A stretch of DNA of 39,712 nt from Fidelibacterota bacterium (GCA_013203185.1 JABMOS010000112.1:1-39712), one strand, 5' to 3'. Positions 24,466-33,655 are shown, counted from the first letter of the stretch. Numbers and translations: made by a program. Notes: generated by a model not told the origin, from the sequence alone.

Positions 24466-25215
24466 CTACTCCCGGAGTGCCGCTTTGGTAAAGAGGTATT
24501 CAGGAATGTCCACATTAAATTTGATATCATCTACCAAATATCGAGTTCCCTGGCCGTTTGCCAAGACATCCTTGAAGTACATTTCCTTCGGATACCATCG
24601 ATCTCCAATCTTCATGACCTCTCGAATTTCGAAGATTTTTAACAGGGTCGTACCATTTTTGGCATATCGTTCTTCCTTTAGGGGTAAGTATCGAGATTTA
24701 TCCACCCAGATTTTGCGCTGAGCGTAGGCAATATCATCAACGTTCTCTTTTGCCCGTAGTCGCAAAACATAGCAAAGCCTGTCCATGAAAACCTCTTCAC
24801 CAACGACTGCTGCATCATAAACATCCAGCAACTTACCATTGTTGACCATATCCTCGTAGGACAGATCTGAACCGGAGACACTCTGGCGAAGCATATGCCC
24901 ACTGATCTGGATAACACGATCTGCCTGAGGTGTATACATCCAGAGAACATCATCCAGGCGCAGCATTTTGACGCCTTTTTCACGTGCAGGGCTGAGATAT
25001 TCAACCAGGGACGTGGTTTCACCTTTGGACCAGCTGCGAGAGGTAATTCGGGTCTCACGACCACGCCGATTGGTGATAACCATGGTAGCTGTAGCTTCAG
25101 CAGATTCAGTCACCATTTGCTTGTCAATCTTCCGCAGGATTTCCGCAGCATCTGGTTGGGCCATAAGCATGGCAGGCATGGCACCTAAAATGAGGAAGGG
25201 TAATATGTATCTCAT
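24466..25215 (-). CDS. LolA-like outer membrane lipoprotein-sorting protein
   Basis: A 249-residue periplasmic protein with a signal peptide (1-19). The body matches the COG2834-type 'outer membrane lipoprotein-sorting' family: W-S-K-G-E, E-K-G-V-K-M-L-R-L-D-D, L-W-M-Y-T-P and S-Y-E-D-M. These have the LolA/LolB half-barrel that shields lipid acyl chains. It overlaps the upstream permease by four bases (ATGA), so it is translationally coupled and probably the dedicated periplasmic carrier of that ABC transporter. Cargo, lipoprotein or lipid, cannot be told. Confidence 0.85.
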   Translation of the reverse strand: MRYILPFLILGAMPAMLMAQPDAAEILRKIDKQMVTESAEATATMVITNRRGRETRITSRSWSKGETTSLVEYLSPAREKGVKMLRLDDVLWMYTPQADRVIQISGHMLRQSVSGSDLSYEDMVNNGKLLDVYDAAVVGEEVFMDRLCYVLRLRAKENVDDIAYAQRKIWVDKSRYLPLKEERYAKNGTTLLKIFEIREVMKIGDRWYPKEMYFKDVLANGQGTRYLVDDIKFNVDIPEYLFTKAALRE

Positions 25216-26543
25216 GTCTCTAATTCCTTAAATAAACTGGCGGTATCACGTTTGAAGATGCGCAGACCTGAAAGTCCAGCCCCTAACAGTGTTGCGATTA
25301 CTCCTGGAAAGAAGCCTATATAGAAGGCAGTTGGTGTAATCCTTGCGCGAATGATGGTTGGCATCATCATGGTGCTATCCTTCATCATATCCCCCATATT
25401 AAAGCCAACTTCCTGGAGGTAAAGACCTAACCCTAAACCCATGATGGTCCCTAACACGGTACCCACAACACCGATACCCACACTCTCTACCAGCAAACTG
25501 CGATAAACATGTCCTTTCGATTCTCCCACAGCAAGCCGCAACCCCATCTCAGCATAGCGACGAATGGCTCCCATGAGGCCTGTATTCCATAAAACAATCC
25601 CCATGGCAAAGATCATCACAAAACTAATAATACTGCCAGCTTTGTCGACATAGGTATAATAATCACGCATATTGGAGTCATCCAGCATACTCATCATATA
25701 GGGGGCAAAGCGATCAATTGAATCATCATGATCAAGATTGGTTGAAAAGTTCAGCGTATCATTTGCCATGAATATTGGATCACTGTGAACCACATTAAAG
25801 GTATCCCGCAGTGCTTCCGCCAAAGCATCATCGTAGTATGGTATGGGAAAGTAGCCAAGGATTTCTGAGCTCCAATCGCCCATATCCAGCATGCGTTTTA
25901 CATCATTAAGATCAGCCAGGATTATGCTGCGATCCATGGGGGGGATACCAAACTCAATGAATCCGGCGACACGAAAATTCTGAAGACTCATGGATCCATT
26001 CACCGTCGCAGAGATCAATGTCACTTCCTCACCCACTGCGACACCCATGTTGCCTGCCAGTTTTTCGGCCATAAGGATATCGCCTGGCTTCTGAGGTAAT
26101 GTCCCCGCCCGTAATCCCGACTCTAGATTCCAGCGCTCTCGATCAGCTGCATTTGGTCCGAAGAGGTCAATTCCAATACCTCCCACACCCAACTGGGCAC
26201 GGGTTTCACGGTTCTTATCAAAGGCATCAAGCAGACCACCAAATTTGATCCGTTCTGACCATGCTAAATCTGGATAGTTCTCCTGTAGCATAGCCATCAT
26301 TGCAGGTCCATTGTCCATGGCTAAATCGTTGGGGAGAACATCAATTTCACTGCGGTATGCCAGGGAGGTGATCTTTACATGACCGGACTCAAGCTGTGCG
26401 GTGTTATTAAGCATATCACCCATGACGCCTTTCATGTAGGCAAACATACCTACAGTCAAGAAAACACCTAAGGTGACTACGATGGTGGGCATCAGGCTGC
26501 GGTGCTTGTCTCGCAACATGCCTTTCATTAAAAACCTAAACAT
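25212..26543 (-). CDS. FtsX/MacB-type ABC transporter permease
   Basis: A 443-residue permease. One N-terminal helix (about 17-40), a large periplasmic MacB-PCD-like domain (about 45-305) and three C-terminal helices (about 308-332, 355-382, 402-430) give the four-helix FtsX plan of LolC/LolE and MacB. It starts one base after the preceding permease ends (26545) and its stop overlaps the LolA-like gene. With the second permease it probably forms a LolCDE-like heterodimer that pulls a substrate from the outer face of the inner membrane. Confidence 0.88.
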   Translation of the reverse strand: MFRFLMKGMLRDKHRSLMPTIVVTLGVFLTVGMFAYMKGVMGDMLNNTAQLESGHVKITSLAYRSEIDVLPNDLAMDNGPAMMAMLQENYPDLAWSERIKFGGLLDAFDKNRETRAQLGVGGIGIDLFGPNAADRERWNLESGLRAGTLPQKPGDILMAEKLAGNMGVAVGEEVTLISATVNGSMSLQNFRVAGFIEFGIPPMDRSIILADLNDVKRMLDMGDWSSEILGYFPIPYYDDALAEALRDTFNVVHSDPIFMANDTLNFSTNLDHDDSIDRFAPYMMSMLDDSNMRDYYTYVDKAGSIISFVMIFAMGIVLWNTGLMGAIRRYAEMGLRLAVGESKGHVYRSLLVESVGIGVVGTVLGTIMGLGLGLYLQEVGFNMGDMMKDSTMMMPTIIRARITPTAFYIGFFPGVIATLLGAGLSGLRIFKRDTASLFKELET

Positions 26544-26544
26544 T

Positions 26545-27717
26545 CTATTTCCCCCTCAGTGCGTCAGTTGGCGTGAGTTTCGAAATTTTACGGGTAGGAA
26601 GCCAGCTGACTAAAACCACAGTGGCAAAGAGCAATGATGTGGTTCCAAGCATGAGACCTGCACCATATTTGGCGTAAATGGTATTGCCTAGAGCCATTCC
26701 AAAATCATCCATCCCACCGGGAATGGTATAGCCATGTACAGCCATATAATAGAAGAGCGGAGAACCCAGAATAAAACCAGTTCCAAAAGCGAGAAGACCA
26801 TTCATACTGCCTTCGAGCGTGAATAACCCGATGACTTTGGCACGGGTAAGCCCCATCGCCATGAGGGTTCCCATCTCCTTTTTACGTCTGAAGATAGATA
26901 GAACCTGGGTGTCGAAAATAGCCAGGAGGGCAATGGCAAATAATATCCCATACATGATATTCCCACCGGCATTCTTGGCAGTGATCAGTTCTTTAGTATC
27001 CCGTAACAGAAAGTCAAGATCCCGATAAACCCAAGCCGGACTTGAGGGTGTTCCCTCAAAAGGTTCATTTAACGCGATCATGGTCGCCTGTCCTGCCATA
27101 TCGGACATTTCCTGGAGATCTAAAATAGGTATCCAGATTTGATTTTTATCTACCGTTTGAACCACCGTATTCATGACATGAACAATTTCTACGTCACGGG
27201 CATCAAAAGTACCGCCTGCATCACGCCACCGAACCGTGAGGAGGTCACCTTGAGCCAGACCTGTTTTGTCTGCCATCTTTTGTCCAATGAGTGCAGGTGT
27301 AAGGCCAGTAGATCCGGCAACAATTTTATCTGTGGGTAGATCCATTACCTTTTGACCAGGATTGATTCCTTTGATCATGATTGTCTGCATCCTGCCCTCT
27401 GGATAAATAGTCCCTTGGCGCACCAGGATAGTGGCAACATCATCAGTAGCGATATGTTGGGCAAGTTCCTGTGGATAGACTGCATGTGCATCTTCGATAG
27501 TCAAAGGATCAAGTGGATCAAATTCGCTATGCCAGAGCTGTCCCCCTTTGCCAAACTCAATATTGGTCATGGCATCGTAAAGCTGATATGCCATGCCATC
27601 CACCACACTTTTTCCCCATATCATAAGGATAAAGGCCATGGCCAAAACCAGAACATTGAGCCAGGTTCGTAAGCCCGCTCCCACTAGATTTCGCCAAGCA
27701 AGTTTTAAAAGTATCAT
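26545..27717 (-). CDS. FtsX-type ABC transporter permease
   Basis: A 390-residue permease with the same layout as its neighbour: N-terminal L-A-W-R-N-L and helix (about 17-40), a periplasmic domain (about 45-260), and three C-terminal helices (about 266-285, 312-335, 350-372). L-x-W-R-N-L at the start is typical of LolC/LolE-like subunits. It lies 11 bases after the ATPase gene, preceded by GGAGG. It is the likely partner of the permease at 25212. Confidence 0.87.
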   Translation of the reverse strand: MILLKLAWRNLVGAGLRTWLNVLVLAMAFILMIWGKSVVDGMAYQLYDAMTNIEFGKGGQLWHSEFDPLDPLTIEDAHAVYPQELAQHIATDDVATILVRQGTIYPEGRMQTIMIKGINPGQKVMDLPTDKIVAGSTGLTPALIGQKMADKTGLAQGDLLTVRWRDAGGTFDARDVEIVHVMNTVVQTVDKNQIWIPILDLQEMSDMAGQATMIALNEPFEGTPSSPAWVYRDLDFLLRDTKELITAKNAGGNIMYGILFAIALLAIFDTQVLSIFRRKKEMGTLMAMGLTRAKVIGLFTLEGSMNGLLAFGTGFILGSPLFYYMAVHGYTIPGGMDDFGMALGNTIYAKYGAGLMLGTTSLLFATVVLVSWLPTRKISKLTPTDALRGK

Positions 27718-27728
27718 AACGAGCCTCC

Positions 27729-28424
27729 TTAGGCTGTCGTTTCATCTGATTGAATAGCTCCATCAACCAGTGTGACCTTGCGCTTGAGATAGGCAATGAC
27801 TTTCTCATCATGGGTGGCAAAGACAAATGTAGTCCCAAGATCATTATTCATTTTGAGCATGGTATCTAAAATATGGTGACTATTTTTGGCATCCAGATTG
27901 GCTGTGGGTTCATCTGCTATTACCAGTTTAGGTTTTTTCACCATGGCTCGAGCAATAGCCACACGTTGGCTTTCACCACCACTTAGCATTTTTGGTCGAC
28001 TCTGTGCCTTATCGGCAATGCCCACCCATTCCAGGGCTTCCATGACCATTTGCTTGCGCTCTTTAGTACTTTTACCCAGTAAGAGTAGGGGGAATTCCAC
28101 ATTTTCGAAAACTGTATAGACAGGAAGCAGATTATAAGTCTGAAAGATAAATCCTAAAAAAGCGCTACGGTGGTGTGCTGCCTGCGGACCGGATAATGTT
28201 GCCAGATCCTTGCCCAATACTTCCACCACACCTTCAGTCGCTGTATCAAGAGCACCGATAATATTTAGCAGGGTGGTTTTTCCCGATCCAGAAGGACCGA
28301 CCAACCCCACAAATTCACCTGCATTCACATTGAGATCGACTCCCTGGAGTGCTGTAAAAAAACCTGCCCCCACAGGATAGCGTTTCACAAGACCTTTGGT
28401 TTTGATCAGTGTGCTATTTTCCAT
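27729..28424 (-). CDS. LolD/MacB-type ABC transporter ATPase
   Basis: A 231-residue ABC ATPase. Walker A G-P-S-G-S-G-K-T-T (43-51, K49), Q-loop Q95 in F-I-F-Q-T-Y-N-L-L-P, signature L-S-G-G-E (148-152), Walker B L-V-I-A-D-E-P (167-173, catalytic E172) and the switch His in F-A-T-H-D-E are all present. Such enzymes power mechanotransmission by FtsX-type permeases rather than transport through a channel. The gene lies between the beta-barrel gene and two permease genes on the same strand. Confidence 0.93.
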   Translation of the reverse strand: MENSTLIKTKGLVKRYPVGAGFFTALQGVDLNVNAGEFVGLVGPSGSGKTTLLNIIGALDTATEGVVEVLGKDLATLSGPQAAHHRSAFLGFIFQTYNLLPVYTVFENVEFPLLLLGKSTKERKQMVMEALEWVGIADKAQSRPKMLSGGESQRVAIARAMVKKPKLVIADEPTANLDAKNSHHILDTMLKMNNDLGTTFVFATHDEKVIAYLKRKVTLVDGAIQSDETTA

Positions 28425-28459
28425 GTTGATTCCCTCTTAGTTCTTGTTAAAGAAATTTA

Positions 28460-29554
28460 TTAATGATTAAATGCTATGTTCAATTGTAAGCCTGTTCCAC
28501 TGGGCAGGGACATCACGCTACCATATGAGAAGTCAGGCATGTCATATAAAGCAAGATAGAACAGCCAATTCCCTGAGGTATGTTGCCATCCCAGCATGGG
28601 GATGGTTTGGGATTCAAGTATGGGGAAATAAATGGCATATAGATAAAATGTCAACCCGTCGGACAACCCCAGTGTATAATTTCCTGTTAAGGCAATGGTT
28701 CTCACCTGCCAGGGCATGTCATCCCCTGTACTACCCTGGTAGGTTGTAGCTACTTCAAGAGCTGTGTATAGACCATTCCCAAGACCAAAAGTGTAGTCCA
28801 CCCCTGCCATCACAGACACAACATCCATTTCCCATGTGGGATCCTCGATTCTGGCAAACATTGCTTCAGACCAAAGCCCAACAATTGCATCCACTCTGAC
28901 ATCTCCAGCAATACGATTTTCTTTGATTTCACTGGCATTGTTAACATCAAGACTGTGGAGTGTTAGACCGAGAGTGCCTGCGGGAAGGGGGTATTCCAGC
29001 CTTCCTCCTACATCCCATGGCCAGGACTCTGTATCACCCCAGTAGCTCCGTTGATTATCAGGAGCATCAGCCATGGTCCAAACCCGAATATTCCCTCCAC
29101 TTTTTAGATAGTAACGACCCATGGCTGCCCATACCCCTGGTGACAGGGCCAATGGATCTCTTGGATCAAGCTGGTCAAACCATTGCAAGACCCGCAACAT
29201 GCGCGCTGGTCCAAAATTTATCTTCTGCAGTCCAACCCTAACCTGGGTACTGGGGGTGTCGTAGCGAAGAGTGAAACGATAGAGTTCAGTATCCATTTTG
29301 ACCAATGAATCACCCAGGGAATAATTATAAACATCCACAGCGGCATCAAATCCCAGTCTGTTGGAAGTACTGGACTGAGAGTCTAGTCTCAATTGAGGGA
29401 TGTAGCGCATGGTCGTAGAACTCTCATCAAAGGGTCCTTCCAGTGATCTGGCATGAATGACTGAAGCCTGCCCTTTCCATTGTAGGTTGAAATCACTCTG
29501 ATCTGCAAAAACAAGAGAAAGTGAAATCGTGGTAAGTAAAAAATAAAATTTCAC
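28460..29554 (-). CDS. Outer-membrane beta-barrel protein
   Basis: About 364 residues. A signal peptide (1-19, ending near F-A-D) is followed by alternating amphipathic strands with many aromatic residues and short polar turns, the pattern of an outer-membrane barrel; the protein ends in L-N-I-A-F-N-H. No named family is recognised. The GTG at 29554 has AGGA eight bases upstream and starts one base after the TetR stop; an earlier in-frame start would overlap the TetR gene. Its place in the TetR-ABC-LolA operon suggests an outer-membrane receiver or exit for the transported molecule. Confidence 0.75.
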   Translation of the reverse strand: MKFYFLLTTISLSLVFADQSDFNLQWKGQASVIHARSLEGPFDESSTTMRYIPQLRLDSQSSTSNRLGFDAAVDVYNYSLGDSLVKMDTELYRFTLRYDTPSTQVRVGLQKINFGPARMLRVLQWFDQLDPRDPLALSPGVWAAMGRYYLKSGGNIRVWTMADAPDNQRSYWGDTESWPWDVGGRLEYPLPAGTLGLTLHSLDVNNASEIKENRIAGDVRVDAIVGLWSEAMFARIEDPTWEMDVVSVMAGVDYTFGLGNGLYTALEVATTYQGSTGDDMPWQVRTIALTGNYTLGLSDGLTFYLYAIYFPILESQTIPMLGWQHTSGNWLFYLALYDMPDFSYGSVMSLPSGTGLQLNIAFNH

Positions 29555-29555
29555 T

Positions 29556-30185
29556 TTATTTGTCCTGTGTTGGAGGTCCTGCAGTCCCATAAAACAAGAA
29601 ATTCATGAAGTCTTGTGATAGCTTCACCATATCATCATTATACATTTTTAGCATGCTTTCTGATCTGGCGATCTCAGACATGGAGGTCCAGACATGAAGC
29701 AGGAAATCCACAGAGTATCCAGAATAAATCTCACCGCTTTTCTGTCCATCCTCTAGAAAAGCTCGCATACCATTCATACTTTGAATTACCCACTCTTGCA
29801 TAAATGCCTGGACATCTTCATCTCCGCTCAGTAAACTTTTATAGAAGACTGGTGTGAAATGACTCACTGCAGATTCCTTCATGGCGATCAATGCCGCCAT
29901 CTTCTCCTGAAGACTTGCATCAGCTGCCCGAATTCTGTTAAAGACATCCATCCCCAATTCTAGACGAATAGTCATATACTCTTCTAGCACCCCAAATTTG
30001 TTCCTGAAATATTTATAGAAGGTAACCTTTGAGACCCCAGCCTCACGACAGATCTCCTCTACACTCACACGATCATATCCAAATTGCATAAAGAGATCTT
30101 CAGCAGTGCGAAGAATATCCCCTTCCTTTTTGGGTCGATCCTGGAAGTCTGGTAATTGAACTTCTGAGAGTATTCGATGTGGCAT
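29556..30185 (-). CDS. TetR/AcrR family transcriptional regulator
   Basis: A 209-residue repressor. The N-terminal helix-turn-helix lies at about 22-68 (I-L-R-T-A-E-D-L-F, V-S-V-E-E-I-C-R-E-A-G-V-S, F-Y-K-Y-F-R-N-K). The rest is the variable ligand-binding domain, probably for a hydrophobic compound. It is the first gene of an apparent six-gene operon and is downstream of a near-consensus promoter flanked by two TTACGTAA sites, so it probably represses its own operon. No strong ribosome site precedes the ATG at 30185. Confidence 0.92.
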   Translation of the reverse strand: MPHRILSEVQLPDFQDRPKKEGDILRTAEDLFMQFGYDRVSVEEICREAGVSKVTFYKYFRNKFGVLEEYMTIRLELGMDVFNRIRAADASLQEKMAALIAMKESAVSHFTPVFYKSLLSGDEDVQAFMQEWVIQSMNGMRAFLEDGQKSGEIYSGYSVDFLLHVWTSMSEIARSESMLKMYNDDMVKLSQDFMNFLFYGTAGPPTQDK

Positions 30186-30216
30186 AATATGTACGGTTTC
30201 CGTTCTTTAATTTAAA

Positions 30217-30272
30217 TTACGTAAATAATATTGCTAAAATAGATGCCATGTCAATGAAATATTTACGTAAAT
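30217..30272 (-). promoter_or_regulatory. Promoter and twin operators of the TetR operon
   Basis: Reading the minus strand, TTGACA (30254-30249) and TATTAT (30230-30225) are separated by 18 bases, a near-consensus sigma-70 promoter. The palindrome ATTTACGTAAAT (30261-30272) sits just upstream of the -35 box, and a second TTACGTAA core (30217-30224) covers the expected start site. Binding of the TetR protein to both would block RNA polymerase. Confidence 0.65.
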
Positions 30273-30581
30273 AGTATAATTATATAAATTTCGTACATCC
30301 CATGTAATATCATAAATATTATCTCATGCCTGGATACTTTTGCTCGTCTTCAATACGACAAATATTGTTAAAATATCCCAAATCTAACTATAGCAATCTC
30401 CCTTGACCAAACTCAATCCAAAAATGAAATAAGGAGACACAGATATCCGTTTCCTGATCGAAAATTTCCTAGTCACTAATTCCGGGATAAGTGACAATAA
30501 CGATCTCGTATACTACTTGACTATCAGATTGGATGTTATAAACTTATGCGTAATAAATATTTAAACATGAATGGAGGAGAA

Positions 30582-30929
30582 ATGCAACGCAGAGAACTTT
30601 TATGGAGGTCAATGAGTCTTCTTGGTCTCTCGATTATTTTTGGGCCAATTGCCTGTAGCACAACGGAGCCGGAGGAGGAAGAAACTACACCCACAACGAT
30701 CACTTCCATTTCCACCTATGAAAATGGCCACTCCCATACCATACAAATTGAACGCAGCCTAGTTGAGAACCCGCCGTCCAATGGTAGAACATTCACTAGC
30801 ACGGGTAGTCATACTCACAGTGTAACGCTATCAAGTTCCGATTTTCAGACCCTGAGTAATGGTAGCACATTGACAAAGACATCAAGCTCCAGTGACGGCC
30901 ATACTCATGGTTTCAATTTCAAAGCTTGA
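30582..30929 (+). CDS. Small His-rich lipoprotein with Tat-like signal
   Basis: A 115-residue protein. The ATG at 30582 has GGAGGAG two bases upstream. The leader begins M-Q-R-R-E-L-L, a twin-arginine-like motif, and ends in a lipobox-like G-P-I-A-C (C25). The mature part is Thr/Ser-rich and has three short histidine motifs, G-H-S-H-T, G-S-H-T-H-S and D-G-H-T-H-G, each at a beta-strand-like edge. This suggests metal binding on the cell envelope. No named family is recognised. It stands alone between the TetR operon and the carbamoyltransferase cluster. Confidence 0.6.
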   Translation: MQRRELLWRSMSLLGLSIIFGPIACSTTEPEEEETTPTTITSISTYENGHSHTIQIERSLVENPPSNGRTFTSTGSHTHSVTLSSSDFQTLSNGSTLTKTSSSSDGHTHGFNFKA

Positions 30930-31383
30930 TACTGATCAGCTTGTAAGTGCCACATCTGGCTGATGTAGATGTCCTTCACGCCTTATCAGTATCTATAAAT
31001 GCCACCATTAAATTTGGACGGAGTAAGGCAATAGGCGTGCGCAACAATTTCTCAACTTTGTTTACTAGATCTCGAACTATCGTGAAAAATTACTAAGAAG
31101 ATATCTCATTGGGGCTTAGCGGGCCAATTTATTAAAAATTGTAGCAACTCAATCCTAAAAGAGGACAATCTTGGTGGACATTAAGTCCTCTGAGAGAGAA
31201 TTTTCTTCAAAACGAATATTTCTCTTCTTTCAGAAGAATCTGAAAGAATCCCAAAATATCTGCACTATATACTCATCATGCTCTGCTAGGACCATTTAGG
31301 CATCAGAAAAAGCACCTCCGATTCAGAATTAGTGCCATTATTTTTCAGTACCTTTATTTGACTCACCGTGTAACATGTTTTGA
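30930..31383. other. Intergenic region with two possible RNA hairpins
   Basis: No gene is seen in these 454 bases. A nested structure lies at 30928-30993 (outer stem GATACTGAT/ATCAGTATC, inner stem ACATCT/AGATGT), just after the His-rich lipoprotein. A perfect 10-bp stem with a 4-base loop lies at 31225-31248. Neither has a clear T run. Confidence 0.5.
31225..31248 (+). repeat. Perfect 10-bp hairpin upstream of the carbamoyltransferase gene
   Basis: TTCTTTCAGA (31225-31234) and TCTGAAAGAA (31239-31248) enclose the loop AGAA. It lies 135 bases before the carbamoyltransferase start. It may be an operator or part of a 5' leader. Confidence 0.4.
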
Positions 31384-33192
31384 ATGAATATTTTAGGCAT
31401 ATCGGCTTTTTATCATGACAGCGCTGCTTGTCTCATTAGAGATGGCCAGATCATTTCAGCGGCCCAGGAAGAACGCTTTACCCGTAAAAAACATGATCAT
31501 GATTTTCCCACCAATGCTATAGAATATTGTCTCAAAGAAGCTGGAATTGATCAACAAGATCTGGACTATGTAGCCTTCTATGATAAGCCATTTCAAAAAT
31601 TTGACCGGCTACTTAACACCTACTTGACATATGCTCCTCTCGGGTTTGCATCATTTCTCAAAGCCATGCCCTTGTGGTTGAAACAAAAACTTTGGATCAA
31701 GGATTTCATAGCAGATGAGCTGCAGTTCCAGGGCAAGATACTTTTTCCAGAACATCACCAATCTCACGCCGCATCGGCATTTTTCCCATCACCATTTCAG
31801 GATGCCGCATTTCTTACTATTGATGGTGTGGGAGAATGGACCACCTCAAGCTATGGCATTGGTGAAAATAATAAAATTGAGATCATGGGAGAATTGCACT
31901 TTCCCCATTCTCTAGGTTTGCTGTATTCAGCGTTTACCTATTTCACAGGATTCAGAGTCAATTCGGGTGAGTACAAACTCATGGGCCTGGCTCCTTATGG
32001 GAATCCAGAATACGTCCATATCATCAAAGAAAAACTAATTGACCTCAAAGACGATGGCTCATTCAAAATGGATATGCAGTATTTTAATTTTGCTGCTGGA
32101 TTGACCATGACCAATAAAAAGTTTGCAAAGCTCTTTGGTGGTCCTCCCCGAAAACCAGAATCAGATATCAGCCAGAGGGAAATGGATATTGCCCGATCCA
32201 TTCAGGAGGTCACTGAAGACATCCTACTGAAGATGGTCAGCCATGTTCATAAGGAGACCAGAAAATCAAATCTGGTTCTAGCTGGTGGCGTTGCCCTTAA
32301 CTGTGTTGGGAATGGCCGTATTTTAAGAGAAGGACCCTTTGAAAATATCTGGATTCAGCCTGCAGCGGGAGATGCCGGGGGTGCTCTGGGAGCTGCTCTT
32401 TTTACCTGGCATCAATATCTTGACCAGGCTCGTGAACCTCATGCTCAGAGAGATAGTCAGAGTGGTTCATATCTGGGACCAGATTTTTCAGATATTGACA
32501 TTAAAGCGTATTTAGATTCCAACAAAATTCCATATCATCATTTTGAGGATAGAGATCTATACACTTCAGTCGCTCAGCTTATTGCAGATGAGAAAGTAAT
32601 TGGTTGGTTTCAAGGCCGTATGGAGTTTGGTCCCCGGGCCTTGGGAAACAGAAGTATCATCGGAGATGCAAGATCCCCTGAAATGCAATCTACCATGAAC
32701 TTGAAGATTAAATATCGAGAGAGTTTCAGACCATTTGCACCAAGTGTCCTTAGCGAAAGGTCATCAGACATATTTGACCTAGAAGAGGAAAGCCCCTACA
32801 TGCTCCTGGTAGCCCAGGTAAAAAGGGAGCTTTGGCGGGAGGAGAACACAGACAAGTCAGGGTTGGACATGATTAATTCTCCCCGATCAACAGTGCCTGC
32901 TATTACACATGTAGACCAGTCTGCACGGATACAGACTGTTAACGCCACGGATAACCCCAGATATCATGCACTCATCAGTAGCTTTTATGAACTAACTGGA
33001 AGCCCGGTAATCATCAACACGTCTTTTAATGTGCGTGGCGAACCTATTGTCTGCCAACCAGAGGAAGCATTTACCTGTTTTATGCGGACAGATATGGATC
33101 ATCTGGTTCTCGGGAATTATCTACTCAATAAATCTGAACAAACTGCTCTTTCAGATGATGTGGATTGGAAAAAGCAATATGAACTCGATTAG
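31384..33192 (+). CDS. NodU/CmcH-type carbamoyltransferase
   Basis: A 602-residue carbamoyltransferase. The N-terminal ASKHA-like domain starts G-I-S-A-F-Y-H11-D12-S-A-A and contains E-H-H-Q-S-H-A-A (123-130) and T-I-D-G-V-G-E-W; the C-terminal domain (about 400-595) has G-W-F-Q-G-R-M-E-F-G-P-R-A-L-G-N-R-S. The family moves a carbamoyl group from carbamoyl phosphate, through an adenylate, to a hydroxyl group of a sugar, antibiotic or polyketide. No Shine-Dalgarno is obvious before the ATG. It heads a tight cluster with SxtJ-like, DUF5989 and SGNH-hydrolase genes, so the acceptor may be a surface glycan or lipid made elsewhere. Confidence 0.92.
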   Translation: MNILGISAFYHDSAACLIRDGQIISAAQEERFTRKKHDHDFPTNAIEYCLKEAGIDQQDLDYVAFYDKPFQKFDRLLNTYLTYAPLGFASFLKAMPLWLKQKLWIKDFIADELQFQGKILFPEHHQSHAASAFFPSPFQDAAFLTIDGVGEWTTSSYGIGENNKIEIMGELHFPHSLGLLYSAFTYFTGFRVNSGEYKLMGLAPYGNPEYVHIIKEKLIDLKDDGSFKMDMQYFNFAAGLTMTNKKFAKLFGGPPRKPESDISQREMDIARSIQEVTEDILLKMVSHVHKETRKSNLVLAGGVALNCVGNGRILREGPFENIWIQPAAGDAGGALGAALFTWHQYLDQAREPHAQRDSQSGSYLGPDFSDIDIKAYLDSNKIPYHHFEDRDLYTSVAQLIADEKVIGWFQGRMEFGPRALGNRSIIGDARSPEMQSTMNLKIKYRESFRPFAPSVLSERSSDIFDLEEESPYMLLVAQVKRELWREENTDKSGLDMINSPRSTVPAITHVDQSARIQTVNATDNPRYHALISSFYELTGSPVIINTSFNVRGEPIVCQPEEAFTCFMRTDMDHLVLGNYLLNKSEQTALSDDVDWKKQYELD

Positions 33193-33207
33193 TTGCGGTG
33201 TTGTATC

Positions 33208-33630
33208 ATGCTGAAGCAGGAATTATCAATCATCTGGACTGGTAAGGATACTGGCGAATTCCGTAAATTTGGCCGAACGATGGGTATATTTCTCATACTC
33301 GTTGGTCTCATCTTATATTTTCTTTCAGCCAGCTATGTCATGCCTCTAATCTCAAGCGGTGGTCTTATATTGTTTGTGGGATTTATATATCCAATAGCGC
33401 TCAGGCCCCTTTTTGTTCTGTGGATGAGTATCGCTGCATCTCTTGGATTTATTATGACCAGAATTATCCTTGGGCTCATCTTTTTTCTTATATTCAGCCC
33501 TATTGGTCTGGTATTCAGACTCCTTAAAAAAGATCATCTGGATGAGGCTATCGATCCTGAAGCAACTTCCTACTGGAGGAAAAGGGACTCCAAACCATAT
33601 GAACCAGGTATGTCTGAAAAACAGTCCTGA
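33208..33630 (+). CDS. SxtJ-like membrane protein
   Basis: About 140 residues with three hydrophobic segments (about 24-43, 47-67 and 70-98), the length and helix plan of the SxtJ family, named from the saxitoxin cluster, where it also accompanies a carbamoyltransferase-type gene. Function unknown. The ATG at 33208 is preferred over a TTG at 33193 that abuts the previous stop. It starts 15 bases after the carbamoyltransferase gene and is followed after 25 bases by the DUF5989 gene. Confidence 0.8.
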   Translation: MLKQELSIIWTGKDTGEFRKFGRTMGIFLILVGLILYFLSASYVMPLISSGGLILFVGFIYPIALRPLFVLWMSIAASLGFIMTRIILGLIFFLIFSPIGLVFRLLKKDHLDEAIDPEATSYWRKRDSKPYEPGMSEKQS

Positions 33631-33655
33631 GAGTTCGAGGGGAAAATAATCTGGT

